Below, piece after piece: positions 1-13,327 of a DNA stretch of 64,000 bases. A program made the translations under genes and the position numbers. Below the pieces are notes generated by a model that saw only the letters and a program-made list of their open reading frames with translations, ran no database searches and was not told the DNA's origin. The stretch is from Trichuris trichiura (taxonomy: Eukaryota > Nematoda > Enoplea > Trichinellida > Trichuridae). Numbering within the stretch: the stretch's first letter is position 1; every line of letters begins with the position of its first letter. The stretch is from the NCBI GenBank assembly GCA_037903355.1, contig JBAJFE010000037.1, forward strand, positions 372,001 to 436,000. The letters run 5' to 3'.

Positions 1-3000
1 GTACGCGTAAAAGAAGGGCCATAAACAAAAGAAGCAAACTGGGTCACGAAAGTATTTACGTAATAAAAGGAAGTAGGCTGTCGCCTGAGTGGTCACTTCT
101 CTCTCAACTGGTCATTGTCCGCAACTAACTTTTCTTCATTTGTGAGGTAGTCAGCCGCGTAGCCGCAGGTGAAATAGTCTTAATTAAAAGTAGACACTGC
201 ATTGTCCCCACAGCTGAAGGTTATGTTAGCGAGTGACCGAGACAAATTTGGAAAAAATAAAAACGGAACCAACGTTTGCGCAGCAATGCCAGTCAGTTTC
301 CATTAACCACTATGCCTCTACTCTTTGCCTAGTTTAAGTTTAGCGGTTGATTGACTTTGTCACTCGCGCTCAAACTGCGATTAAAAGTCCCTGAAAGCGT
401 CGACCAGCTGTCACAGTGTTCAAGCGGCCTACACTTTGAATGCTTCCCGGTGGGAGCCACTTTTATACTAGAAAAAACTTTTCACGCGCGACATAATTCG
501 ACCTTCAACTTTAGTAAAAGGGCTCTAAGCTAGCGAAGTTGGTCGCGGGGCTATCAGACATCCGCATTGCTGTTTTTCTGCATTGCGCAGATCAATAACT
601 TTACCGCCATTTTGAGATAGGCAGCAGTAGTTCTGATCACGTACAAGCAAAGGTTAGAGCTGTAGAAATGGTCATAACACAAAAAGGAAAAAGTAGATGA
701 GCAAAAAGAGGAAAACATTGGAACAAGAATACATGGTAAACCATGGAAGACCATCTCTCAAGAGCGAAATTCAAAGGGCAGAATAACGCTGAAACGACTA
801 CAAGCTATTCACGTTTTAATGTCTACCGCCTCTGATGCCTCATTTTATCTCCTCCTGCACAAAATCGCTCAGCCCGCTGATGACGGTGCGAGCTATCTTT
901 AAAGCTGTGACAGTTGCTTGAGAGTAAACGATTCAGTACGGCTGAGCTGAAAACAGGATGCTGCTTATCACGAGAGAGAAAGCTATGTCATTAAAACTTC
1001 AGGATTCAATGACCTGCTCATTTCTGTAGAGAAATAGCAGCTTACATACCCCTTATGAGGTCTTACGTGCTTCCGCTATAATAAAATGGTTGTTTCTGTA
1101 AAATACAAACATCACGATTTCTGTACTGTCAGTTCTAGTAAGTTTAAAAACTTATGCTTTTCACTGAAACGCCATGAAAACATGAAAAGCGGAGGATGGT
1201 ACAGGTATACAAATAAGTGAGACACTTTGAAACAAGATAGAGTACAACTTCGACTATTCAGACTAAGTGTGGATGCGGATTGTTCACTTTTTTTGTTTAT
1301 TTCTGTTTTCTACGCCTATTGTAAACGTTATTTTTCAAGCATATTTTCAAATCTACGACGTAAGTCGAAAAGTTGAGTTCCCCGCGAAAAGCCGATGATT
1401 GAATTATTCCATCATCCATTAGCATTGAAGCCGTAGATCTTCATTGTTCCAAACTAACTATATTGCCGTATCAGGATCGTTGCATTCATTTGATACTAAA
1501 GGAGCGCTCAATATCCCAAGAAGCCTAGCTGTTTCTGCATTACTACCGGTTCCCCTTGTCTAGAAGTTTATTTCATGAGCTCCCCAAAGTTCACCACTTC
1601 TTAAGAAACACCAACTCTGCACTGCGGTATTAAAACAAGATTATTCCCTCAGTTTCCCATTCTTATAAATGGTCATTACAGGATCAGCGCCATTTTTTGA
1701 TAAGGAAAACCTGTTCTAGTAGAAGCGTTCTGGATTTTGAGCTATTTTCGTCCATGAAATTAAGGAAGTAACATTGGACGGAAAGAACTTCACGGACACA
1801 AGATCGTCAACTTTGTTGAGACATTCAGGACATGGGACCTATTAATGGCAACACCTTGCCATTTCAACATTTGAAAATTTTGGGCTGCATAAATTATCCG
1901 CCATCTTGCCAACGCAGGATAATTGACGTTGCGCTGCAGTTGGTTCGAGCCACTGATTAAATTGCATCATCATCGATGCGTCGAACCAATAAACGTATGC
2001 ATTGTCGAACAAGCGGAAAATGCTTCGACCAGGAAAAACATTTTCTCTACTCTCAAGCTCAGCATTGACAAATGGAATCAATAAAGTGAAATTATTACAG
2101 TTGCAATAAAACGTCAAACACTGACACATATTTCAAGGGCAACAGTCTGGTTCATTAACAGAAACACTAATTTAGCGCAACTCGAGCGAGAAGCTGAACA
2201 GATAACTTACTGAAATCTCAAGAAAAGTGCAAGATCAACAGTCGACTTAAAACTGGACCTAAATGTAGAAACTAAAGTGCCGCTCAAATGCGCAATTAAC
2301 CGCTGGCAACTGCCTGTGTAGTTTTTATGTCTGCGACCGTCACTTAATAAATCATCTGGTGACTAAGTACCTCCTAGAATAGTCAATCTGCAGAATATCC
2401 TTCCAGAAAAAATACATATTTCTTTAAGTCTCTGGAAACTTATTCGTCACAGTCTGCTTCACAAACTTGCACGTATAAGAATACTACCTAGCCTGAGCTC
2501 CTTAAAGAACGCAAGTCAATAGAGCTAAGTAATTGTTTGCACGTAGAGAGCGAAATGTTATCATTACAGCTAGTGAAATTTCAAGAGTTTCACGATCGAA
2601 TGTAAAAATGGTGCTTGCGTTAATTCGAATGAATACGGTTAGCCTGTACTTTAAAAGTGCAAAAGCGTCGTGTCAAATTCTAATTTTTTCTCCCCAAAAG
2701 TCAATAATTCACATGGACGTGTCCGAAAGTCCCAATAACCTTGAACGTATTGTTCACTTGAAAGAGTGGTTGCAAAGATTTTGCGGACCGTAAAATTATC
2801 ACCATTACGTCAGAAACAATGCATCGTGAAACGTCACCCAGACATCACGCCCGGTAATCACAGTTAAGATGTAATTTCTGCACTGCAAGTGTAAGCCCTC
2901 TTATTCTTACTGTATTCTAAAAAATCTGGGAAGTAAAGCTAATAAATGGCGTCAGGACTACAGGAGGCGAAAAACTTTCGAGATCAAGTCCTTAAGTCTA

Positions 3001-4012
3001 TGAGCGCTGTGTCCACTTAGGAGAAAACGGGTTCGGTGAAGGCAGTTTAACTGCTTCGCTTGGAAAAGATCATTTCTACAAAAACTCACTTTTTTCAAGT
3101 GGTACTTTTTTTTAAAAAACAGGGGCAGCGGATAGAAAAGAGCAAAATAAGCTCTAGTATTTCAAGATCCAGGTTTGTTGTGCAAAATTTTTTTAACATG
3201 AAAACTAGCCGGTGAGTCAGCTTGGACTAACCGCAATTGACTTTGTGCTGTGGTAAATGAGAGCTCAGTTTCATACGCCTGCATGACTGATGCAGTGAAA
3301 ATTTTCCACTAAATAAAACAATTCGGTCAAGGGGACTTATAAAAGCAGCACGATGCAACCCCAGAATCGAGAACGCGCCCATGGCAGCAACTTCAGGACG
3401 TCCTCCTTTGGCAATGACACCGACAAGGATGGACAATGAAACTACGAAAACTGTACAATCCTCTCAGGGCATCAATGGACATTCTGCATAGTTATACAAT
3501 GAACGACCGGTAGCTCAAGTGTGTCAGACCACTGTTGCTCCAATTTCAGGATAAAACTTTACCGCAGAGCGTTCATTTGTCAGGCTGCTTACCAAACGCA
3601 TTGTACCGGTAAGAAGCCACCAAGCTATATATTCTTTGCTATTATAGTACCGTCGATTAAGTTTCAAGCTGAACGGTTGACTTTTCGCACATATCTTTGA
3701 CCTGAGCAACGCGACTCACGGCTCTTCAGTCGTCCTTGTCTGAGGGCCAATAATTTCGAAATTAAATGTACCCGTCTGCAAAGCCGACCTTTAAATTGGG
3801 AACAAGCATTCAGTAGCGCCGTCATAACTAGGCGAACACTGACTTAGACTCCACTTCCGATCGCTCTTGTAGCGCTCTTTGTGTATGACCAAGTGACCTG
3901 GGACCTAGAGGATGCTCCAATCACCTAGATTCCGTCTTAAAACGATCATTCCCAAGCTGCGAAACAATAAACCAACCGCTGATACTAGTACATCGAGTCA
4001 AAAAGTTAACAC
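1..4012. other. Intergenic, no gene recognised
   Basis: About 4 kb in which I cannot support any gene. The open frames are short (under 100 codons), overlap on both strands and resemble no family I know. The last few hundred bases should hold the promoter of the PAN-domain gene that begins at 4013, but no diagnostic element was identified. Exons of a gene entering from the left cannot be excluded. Confidence 0.5.
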
Positions 4013-5951
4013 ATGCTTTATGAAGCAGCAGCTTTGCTGGCCTATGCGGCCCTCATGGTCGCGCCTGCTCAAGGCCAAGGATATGGCGCTCAAGTAATGG
4101 AACCAGCATTGCCAACCTATCAGCCACCGCTTGTACAACCAGTGTCACATTATCAAAGCAGTGGAGGCGCTTCAAGCTACGGAGGTGGAACTACCGGTGC
4201 ACCTTCAGCATACGGAGGTGCTTTTGCGGGTGGCATTGGTGCGCCAGCCTACGGAGGTGCTCCTATGCCGAGTGTGAGCAGCGGAGCCTATGGGGGCGGT
4301 TCAATGGCTGGAGCTAGCGGCAGCGCCTACGGAGGTGGTTCTATGGCAGGAATTAGTGACAGCACATACGCAGGCGCTTCCACTGACGGTGGAATGCAAT
4401 CAGGCTATGGCGGAGGCACCTCAGATACTGGCTACGGACAAGTACAAGTGCCTGTGTACGGACAACCTGCGCCTTCGACTCAACCTGGAATTCAATATCC
4501 CGTGCTAGTCCCACAGCAACCAATGTGCCCATTTGGTAAGCGTCTCTTTGAAATCACTACTCTAAAATACTTTAGTATTCAGATCCACAGTGCTTCAAAG
4601 CTAGTCCGGAATGCACAATTTCCAATGCCTATCCATTCGAGCGTCGCACCCCCGTCACTTGCAACGAATGCTTAGACTTGTGCCTAGAAAAGCAATTCGG
4701 CGAATACCCGTACATATGCAAAAGCGCCGTGTACGATTCAAGCTCAAAATCTTGCGACATTTTTGCTGTCGATGGTCTTAATTCGCCTCAACATTACCTA
4801 AAATATCCTGGTCGAAGCATATATAGGTTAGTAATTGTTTAACATAAACAGTGTGAAGCTATCCGTAAATTCAGGCCCACCGGAGTTTGCCAGCCACACA
4901 CAACCACTGCAGGGCTTCCGGAAGAAGTTCCGAACACTTGTCCGGAAGGACTACAACCAAAAGTAGCCGAAATAGCTGGCTACGGCATTCATAGCCGAGG
5001 ACAGACACTGCCGGACCACAATGCGCAGGAATGTTCGCTGGCTTGTGTCACTGGACAAGACAAGTCCGGTAATGGACTTGACTTAAGGGGAAAGCCATGT
5101 CGAACGGCCTCCTACTCGACCAACAATGGTTGTCAAGTCGACTCAAGCGAAGTCGCCTTCAATGCACTGAACAGTGACCCTGACGTTACCACGTTCAAAG
5201 TTCTCTGCTTACCTGGTAAGTCAATTTAACTGAAATTTGCTTGTCCTTCGAGGTTTGCTGCTCTTAAGAAGAAATAGTGGCAGACTGCCCTAACAATCTC
5301 TACTTCGCTCCTCATCACGTGCTCGTCGGCTTTGCTAAACAGGTCGGAACTGCGCAGGACGAGACGGAGTGCATCATGCTGTGCGCGCAGGCTTACGAAA
5401 GTACTGGCTTCAACTGCGCATCAGCCATGTATTACTACTCGGTAATGGTGGATCAACACTTACACATGTCGCTGTTGTTAATGCTACCCGCTAACAGGAG
5501 AAAAGTGAAAATTGCATCCTAAATACGGAAGATAGAAGATCGCAGCCCGAGGTGTACTCTGAAGACGACAGTCAAGTTGTCTACTTCGAACTCAGATGTG
5601 CAAAAAGTAGAAAAACAATAAGCAGCTCAATTAGTCCCTGCCTCCATTCACTTCACTTCGGAGCATTTTTTCTAGGACGAATGAAGTTCTCGAAGTCTCG
5701 ATTCATGAAAGACTCTCCTGTGGACGACGACTGGACCGAATGGAGTAACTGCAAATCGCCTGATGACCAGCAAGTACGCTACCGTCAATGCGATAAGAAG
5801 GACATAAGAGATTGCCCATCTCAAAGGAGAAAATGCAAGATAGTTGCCAGCGGTGAGAACTGGTTGTCGGCAAAAAGTTGGATAAAACTTTGTCGCTACT
5901 GTTTCAGCTAAAAAGCAGGCAATAATAATGAAGAAAAGGAAGAAGCAATAA
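4013..5951 (+). CDS. Secreted Gly-rich protein with PAN/apple domains and a TSP1-like module
   Basis: Seven exons: 4013-4535, 4583-4826, 4875-5215, 5278-5441, 5498-5606, 5676-5852, 5908-5951. They join in frame to 533 aa with GT-AG introns of 47-69 nt. The ATG at 4013 opens a signal peptide (an Ala/Leu-rich core ending near AQGQG, about residues 1-21). Residues about 22-165 are a Gly/Ser/Ala/Tyr low-complexity region with repeated YGG units. Three cysteine-rich PAN/apple-like segments follow (about 172-256, 257-369 and 370-460); the last ends in the typical ENCILNTEDR string. Residues about 478-515 read W-T-E-W-S-N-C then R-Y-R-Q-C, as in a thrombospondin type 1 repeat. The C-terminus is a Lys/Arg-rich tail. 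PAN domains bind proteins or glycans outside the cell; a cuticle, matrix or sensory-gland role is inference. It loosely resembles the nematode SRAP-type proteins, but I would not assign a symbol. Confidence 0.85.
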
Positions 5952-8900
5952 GCCGTATAGGATTCAACAAAGAAGACCGCGCAGACTTTGGCCAAAGTCC
6001 TTGCCTCCAAAGAAGACGATTGTACAGATTATTTCATATTTGAAAAGGAAAAGGCCTCCTCTTGGTAGGACGCCAACGCTATTAACATTTTAAAAACCCA
6101 AACTTCCTGAAGCTTCCGCGTGCTCGCTGTTTAATTTACTGTTGAACGAAAAAAGAGTGCCGTCCTTTCATAAACATACCAAATGTTTTTCAAGGAATCT
6201 GCATCCTTCACGCGCACACTCCGCGCAACGCAACGTCAAGCAGACATGAATGCTCACCGTAAATAAGCACGTAAGCAGAAGAAAATGCGGTATCTTAAAA
6301 AACATAATGGCTGAATGTTAAAACAATACGCAGCTTTGTAGTCTCAGCTAATCAGCTTAGAATGCCTTCTGCAGTCCCATATATGGTGCATTCTACGCAT
6401 CTTACCGGCATAAATATGGAGTCAAAGGTTTTTTTTCTTTAGCAAGGTAAGAGATTATGCAAGCGCACGCGAAAATTCTATCATTTTTAAAACTCCACTG
6501 AAGTCAAACCCTTTTCTCCTGCGAAAAGTCACTTGTGGCGTCGAACTACGAAAATGACCTATCATTCTTTCCGAACAGAAAACACTAGAGAATCTTAAAA
6601 GATCGCCTGGTTTGTTACGCGAAAGAAGGATGGATCGTTAGGCAATCAACTGAAGCAAAAGACGAGTTGCAATTATCAGAAAACGGTGAGGTTCGAAAAA
6701 CCGAACTGTTGAAGAGAAGACAAAAACATTAGCTAGACTAGCTTATCAAAACTAATTGCAAGGTGCGAGCATTACTGTAAATAGAATGAATGTCTAATGT
6801 ATGAGCAAGTTATAAGGAAACATTGGAGAATAAATAAGAATCTTCTTACCTTTACTGTTCTCTCCGGTTTCATGCCAAAGACTAACGAATCATCTCACAG
6901 TAGCACAGACCTGGAAGCATGCCGAAAAAATGAGCACAAAAAAACTAAGATTATAAAATAAAGCCTTCTACCTCGTCAGCAATAAAACCTTTTAAAACAT
7001 TTCGTCGCACGCAAACAACGAAAGCAGTGCGAAGTTGCCCTGAAAAACAAGCATTCATGCCAATTCGAAAACCGGTTTCCGAAGCATACAAAACCAAAAC
7101 AGCTGCCAGCACCAGTACAAATTAAAATGAACAATTCAACCGCAGGGATAATCGCACCGCAAACATACAGACCCAAACCCCGTTCTAGCATAGAACATCG
7201 ATTCACAACAAAAACATGCTTACTAAAGGAGCACTAAAACAGATGGACTCTTCAAATTAAGAAATGAGCATTTCTCACCTACTTGAAGACAATTGAAAAC
7301 GCATTATCGCCTTTCAGTTAAGATACACAACAGCATTTAATTTAAAAATAGAGCAAACAGCATCGAAAAATTTAGCCCGTATGAACTAGTGCCGCGGAAA
7401 ATACGGAAGTACGAAAACAACACAAAACAAAGCATTCTGATTAAGTTGACCATTGTTTGCTAAAATTAAGGTCGCGCGTCATTCCCAGATTCAATACGAG
7501 GCTAGTATTCAGATAGGCATCGCCGCCATTATGACCAGCAGAGCTGGTTTTCGTGACGCCAGAGCAACGGCGACTGTATATTCCATTCAGATGTTATCTT
7601 AACGCCAATGCTCATGCGACACGAGACCGCATTATGAACAGATAACGGTAAATAAAAACAATTTCAACGGATTTTGAAGCTTGTTGTACTTCTGCACAAT
7701 AGAAAAATCACTTTTGTTCAGATTATTCAACAAATTTTGCTTTGTTTGACCAGTACACCGCAGTTTTCTTTTGGAAATTATTTCAAACAGTCAAACGTTC
7801 ATAATTCTTTAGCTACCTACACGCGAGAAAACCATTTCGGATGACCAGGAAAGATCACTGACACATCGTCCATCAATCAGTTCACTTCTGCTGGCATTTG
7901 AAACTGCCTATGAGGCTGCACATGGAAATTCATACGAATAACTCGATGGAAGAATAACATAGGTAATATATTACTTCCAGATATACTTTACACAAATGAC
8001 CACCTCATGAACTGTATACGACGAGAGTGCACGAAGCACTTCCGAGGTATTCCAGCGTAAGGCAAAATAAGGTTTATTTTCACGCGTTTACGACTATTGC
8101 ATCAACACAGCATTTTGCGAAAACCGTAAATACGTAAAAAAAATTAAGCCATCTGAAAAGTAGGGCCAAAGCTGGTTGGCTGGATGGTCGATTAAAGCTG
8201 CTTTCCATCTACGCGGCGACTATAAAAAAACCCTTCTCCGGTGGGCATATTTGGTCAGTATTAAGTTTAAAATGCTCATTTGAGGAAAACGCTTTCTTGA
8301 AATAATGCAAAAGACGATTACATCGTAAGTCATGGCAAAATGAGAAAAACCTCACTTTGCCCTGTAACAAAGCTTTTCGCCATTAAACAAACGCTTTATT
8401 TTGAAGGCGCAACGCTTTCTGGATTTTTTGCGAATCCAAAACTCTGCTTTAAAAATACAAAATTTGCATGTTAAATGACGAAAGCTTTGTTACAAAACGG
8501 ACACTTTATGATCCCATTCAATAGTACAGTGGATCTTCGAATAATAACAAACACGAAATTAACAACTTTCAATAATAATAACTCGCGAAGTTGAACGACA
8601 AGTTACAGCACGATAGAATGATGCGGAAGTCGAGCGTTCGATCTTTCTAGAAAATTCTTTTTCACTCCGAAACAAACGTGATTCACAGAACTTCTGTAAA
8701 AAAAATTTTGTCCGCGCTGTTTAACTTGAAGTCGACACTTATACAGGCAAGTATCTTTAAAGACTGAAGCTCAAAGTACATGAAAATAGGGGCAACTGAA
8801 TTGAGTAGGCAGACTCAGTTATAATAAAAATTCTCAATTAACAACTGCCCTCTAACAAGTATAGTCGTTATCACTGAAGTTCTACCGCAATTCTACTTCC

Positions 8901-9073
8901 GACAACAACTTCATTTGCAACAGAACTGAAAATGCAACAGAACTGAAGTGTGAACTGGAAGAAGTCAGTCCAAACTGTTTCAACGGGAGTTACGCTAGCA
9001 ATGGAAAAGAAACAAAACGAAAAAGATAAAAAATTTCGCACTCCGTCAAACGATATTATGCGGGTAAACTAAC
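5952..9073. other. Intergenic, AT-rich, no gene recognised
   Basis: About 3.1 kb between the PAN-domain gene and the 3' end of the HCF-1 paralog. AATAAA-like hexamers occur, but none is placed closely enough to a stop to name as a poly(A) site. No supported coding region was found. A possible transposon remnant lies at 8526-8887 and is listed separately. Confidence 0.55.
8526..8887. repeat. Possible pogo/Tigger-like MITE remnant
   Basis: The left end starts CAGTGGATCTTCGA. The reverse complement of the right end starts CGGTAGAACTTCAG. These are imperfect terminal inverted repeats reminiscent of pogo/Tigger ends (CAGT.GA.CTTC). The internal string AATTAACAACT occurs near both ends. The sequence contains no transposase frame. 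The flanking TA duplication is not clean, so this is only a candidate. Confidence 0.25.
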
Positions 9074-12000
9074 TTATCGCGTCCATTGAACTTGGGCAGA
9101 TGGACCGTAACCTCGTTCATTCCTGGCGGCCACTCGAAATATAAAACGGGTACTGTTCCGCCTCCCTTTGCACAACTGGTCGAGAAACGAGACGGATATT
9201 AGACAATTTCTTTGATTGCCCATGTAAGCTCGCGCAAAGGTCAATCGCGATGGCAGAGCTTAAACAGTTTCAAAATGCGTGATTTGTGCTGAAGAAATGT
9301 AACACACAGACGTACCAGTAGCGCTGTTCCTAGCTGCCACAAAAACGGAATACTCATTGATGACGCCGTACGAATCAGCAGGGGGCTCCCAAACTATGAA
9401 GGCGCCATCGCTTTGGCTGTTCACTTTTACTGACTGCGGAGGACTGGGATAACCAGCAGTGTGCGTCTTGAAACAGGCTGCGTCAGACCATGGACCAGTG
9501 CCGCAGGCATTCGAAGCAGCAATTCGGAAACGATAGATCGTAGCGCCTTCCAGTGTTGCTTTCTTCATGCCATTAGTGAATTTTTGAAAAGCCTTTTCGT
9601 CCAACAAACCCTTAATGGACCAATGTATTTATACAAAGTAAGCAGCGCTTTTTGCAAACCGTCACGGTCAGTTCCTTTTCAACTTCACATTCGCAATAGG
9701 TGGAAATACGCGCCCAGTGCTTCTTGACCACTGCAGCAAAGCTCCAAACTGGATTACTTGGCCGACGTGCAACGGCAGCTGCTTGCTCGCTTGGCGCAGA
9801 CGATTCCGCTAAACCAGGATTTATTAGAAAGAAAAGAATCCTTACTTTTGATATGCACCATTCGGTGAAGATTTTACAAGTGGCAATGAAGGTTTCGCGA
9901 TGTCCGCGGGAGTGGAGGATGGAACAGGCGGACTATCAGTCGCATCTTTGATTCTTTTAGAAGGAGGCTCACTTGACGTTTTTTCGAGAGATTTCTCGCT
10001 GGGAGTCTTTTTCAATGCTGATGCATCTCCCGCAACTTCAAGCACTGGCGGCAAGTCGGTTCCCCAAAGCTAAAAGCGTAATCAATCAACTGGGTAACAT
10101 AATAAGTAATTCAACTGTAGAATGCAAAAAACGGGGGCAAGCAAGTGCTTACTTGGCTGTTTCTCGCGCTACTACCGCTGGAGAATACGTCATAGTGATT
10201 TCTTCGGCTTAAGCCATCGAAACGGACTAGCTTCTGCGCACTGCCAGGACTTGTCTTACCTGGTGATAGCACTATTGTTCTTCCGTCGGACGTTCTAATT
10301 TGCTAAAAGTGACAGCTGATGTTGAGTTTCAAGCGAATATACAACCTACCGGAAAAACTGAACCGTCTGGTTTGTACAGAAGGCGCAGAACTCCAACTTT
10401 CGCGTTTGGCTGCACCTTCTGCCCATTCGTCAATTGCGCTTGTCCCTTACACGCTATTTACAGCAAAAATAGATGACTGATCAAGTTTGCAAACTGAGAC
10501 TGCTCACCTTCTATACTGGAGTATGACTAAAAGAGTTGCATGTAACGAATACGCACAGAGAAGGAATATTAATAAATACCTGTTTTTCTGAGCACTCATT
10601 TTCAGTGTCGCTGCTTTCCACCTTCTGAACTTGGATAACATATCGTTCGGCTAAACGATTCCGTCAATCAGACACGGGAAGCTTACAAGGTCAGACGTTC
10701 TACCGTTCGGTAAAGGATGCCAACAAAGTTCCACGGAGTTTACTGCTGAGCGAATCAAAGATAGCTGCGACACGACGTCCGGTTTTGCCGTATCCAAATA
10801 CCACATATCGCCGTGGCATGTTCGGTTTTTTACTGAATCTCGATCGCCTAAGCGTCCAGACCAGATGTACATTCTCGAACCAATAGCCACTGCAGAGTGT
10901 CCGGCTCGTGCCCGCGGTTTCGCCTGTTCAGAAGCGATCTTTTTTAACAATTCCCAACGCATCTGCTCTAACAAATAGTCAAGCTGCAAATCGGCAAAAT
11001 CAACCCCAGGAAGGCTGACACTAACCAAGATTGAGACAGGTCAAAGTATTGGCACATTTATATTGTTTTTTCGGTTCAGCATTTGACTGCTCGGCAGGAA
11101 CCCAGCCGCCGAAAATGTACATTCTTAACGATTTTAAAAAAAAATAAGAATTTCGGTTCCGTCGAAAGTGTAAAAGATGATGCCCTACTTATTGCCAATG
11201 ACGTTGGCCGAATGCATTGTTCTTGGACTTGATGGTACGCCAGAAATTTGCGGTGAAAACCAAGACATGCAACCTGAAAAACATTTTTCCCACTGAAGAA
11301 CAGACAAACAAACCCATTCTTACTAATATCCAATATCCACACGTCACCAAGTGGTTGCTCGGATGTACCACCGTAAAGGAAAAGCTGAGGTTTGCCGCCT
11401 GGATCGTAAAAACAAGCAGAATGCGATTCTCTTGGAGATGGGCTGCTGCCGAGAATTCTCGGACAAGACCATCTCATTCCAAATGAACCGAGGCGTAATT
11501 CAAGCACGTACAAATCATTCAGAAAGCTTAAAATACGCTAATGTGTTTGCTCTCTACAATTCATTCACGACAAGTACCGCAGTTGGCTGTTTAAAGGATG
11601 AGGACCATCGTTAGTCACTCCACCAAAAAGGTAGATCCGACCGTTGCCAAGCGTGAATGAGTGTCCCATTCTTGGACAAGGAGGTGGTTTCCCATTTCTC
11701 GTACAAACCGGAGTCACTTTTTTCCACTGCCATGAAGAGCACTGCAAAAAGGATAACAGCAATTCGTGAATAAAGCGTACAACAAAACGAAGCACACTAA
11801 AGCCAAGCGCACGCGCAGGAATTAGGAAAATCTTTGGGAAAAAGGAGAAAAGGAAAAACGTAACAATTCAATAAAGCAGCGGCAATTATTACTTCTAGTT
11901 CGTACAAACTTCCGCTGTAGTGACCTGAAGCCAAAACACCGCCAAACATGAGCGCTCGCGATCCTTCGCTGACCATTGCAAATGAGGCGCGTCCTGGCGG

Positions 12001-12290
12001 TATGTCGCCATGTACTTGAGGCTTAAACCACTGACGAGAGGCTAAAGAGAACAATAAGTCATGCACGTCCGCCCTGTAATGCCGAACGAACCAACGTGAA
12101 AAACCACCAAGTCGTCCATAACCTCGGCATCTTTTCCGCCAAAGATTACCATTAAATTTTTTACGACTACAGCGCAATGACTGTGCCTGGCGCGAGGTAG
12201 TATGCCTGTGTAGTCAGTTAATTTGGTCCACTTAACAAAAGCCGGTTGAACTTCGTTTTGTTCTTCCGCTTGCGGTGCAACTTCACCCAT
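9074..12290 (-). CDS. Divergent HCF-1 paralog (Kelch + FN3), tandem duplicate
   Basis: Fourteen exons read leftward: 12290-12092, 12041-11893, 11741-11578, 11526-11324, 11273-11189, 11123-11026, 10967-10704, 10650-10580, 10445-10350, 10302-10153, 10069-9859, 9808-9660, 9610-9316, 9258-9074; 772 aa. Residues about 1-387 form a six-bladed Kelch propeller (blade motifs VIFGG, LMFGG, YLFGG, FLYGG, YIFGG, YIWSG). The middle is short and low in complexity, with a possible NLS SKRIKD. Residues about 564-772 are the paired FN3-like self-association region (FRIAASNACGTGPWSD, RVAARNERGYGPSAQVQW). Exon order and many exon lengths match the neighbouring HCF-1 copy, so this is a tandem duplicate. It is clearly the more diverged copy and stops straight after the FN3 module, without a basic tail. 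HCF proteins are transcriptional co-regulators that tether chromatin modifiers. Whether this copy keeps that role is unknown. The donor at 9858 (GTGCAT) is weak. Confidence 0.88.
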
Positions 12291-13327
12291 TATCGTATCA
12301 ATACTTTTCTACCGTTAGAGCATTACGAAGTTTCAACCGCGACTGCCTGTAAACAAGTCAGTTACAGTGCTAGATTGTAATGGTACTTACAAATCTCATC
12401 TTAAAACTAAAAAACCGTTTCGAAAAGAGTACTGCGAACAGATCTGATTCACATGAAGTCAGCGTTAAGCTAACAAACACGTGACGAAGATAATCAACAA
12501 AACTGACACGGTAAAACCTAAATTTATCACTTGTTCTCTGCAGTGGAGAACAAAGGAGAAAGTTCGTACATTTAAGCAAGGAATTCGCATATAAGTCATT
12601 TTGCAATAAGCTAAAAGCTTAATCAAAGTTACGTCACAACAAAAGAACACACACGTAATAAATTGCTTAAACAAGCACATCGGTGCTGCTCAGCAAGCAG
12701 TGACTCGGCAGTTACGCTGAAATAGGTAAAAGAAAAATTGTATCTCACCTCGACAGGTAACAATGTTAGTTGCTCCGTTGACTTGCAGTTCGGCGGTCAT
12801 TAGCCGGCTAACGGAAACCAATGAAGCTACAGAAAAAAATAGCAGCGCTTACGGTAATCGCAAAGGCACTAAAGTAGAGCAGAAAGGGGAACATTTTTCC
12901 CGCGAATAAAAAAAGTCATCGCACGAACGCTGGAAAAGCTTTAGTGTAGAGATGTAAAAAGAAATCTGCCAGCGTAAGATATGAAAATGTGCACAGTAAG
13001 GCAACCGGAAAAATTGCTAGAGTTACAATTGCATTAAAATGAGCATAACGAATTTGTAAAAAAGAAAGGCTATGAACATGCTCAAAAAGTGCTCCGAAGG
13101 GAAAATCGTAGTAACTGTTGCGATGGTACAAAGGGACGGTTATTCCTTGTCCAGCAGTTCGATATCGCTCCGTTTGGCGGTTGAAGTTGAAAAAGTCATT
13201 GCAACAAAGAGATGAACAGGCGAGTGAGCTAATAGTCGAACGGATGGCTAAAGAAAGAATGGATCAGTTGACACTAAAGATCACTCGAAACACTCACTTC
13301 CACAAGACGTTCTAAGTTGGAAATTAA
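12291..13327. other. Spacer between the two HCF-1 copies
   Basis: About 1.04 kb between the stop of the upstream copy (13328) and the start codon of the downstream copy (12290). It holds only short frames without family resemblance. It must contain the 3' UTR of one gene and the promoter, or a trans-splice region, of the other. No specific signals were identified. Confidence 0.5.
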
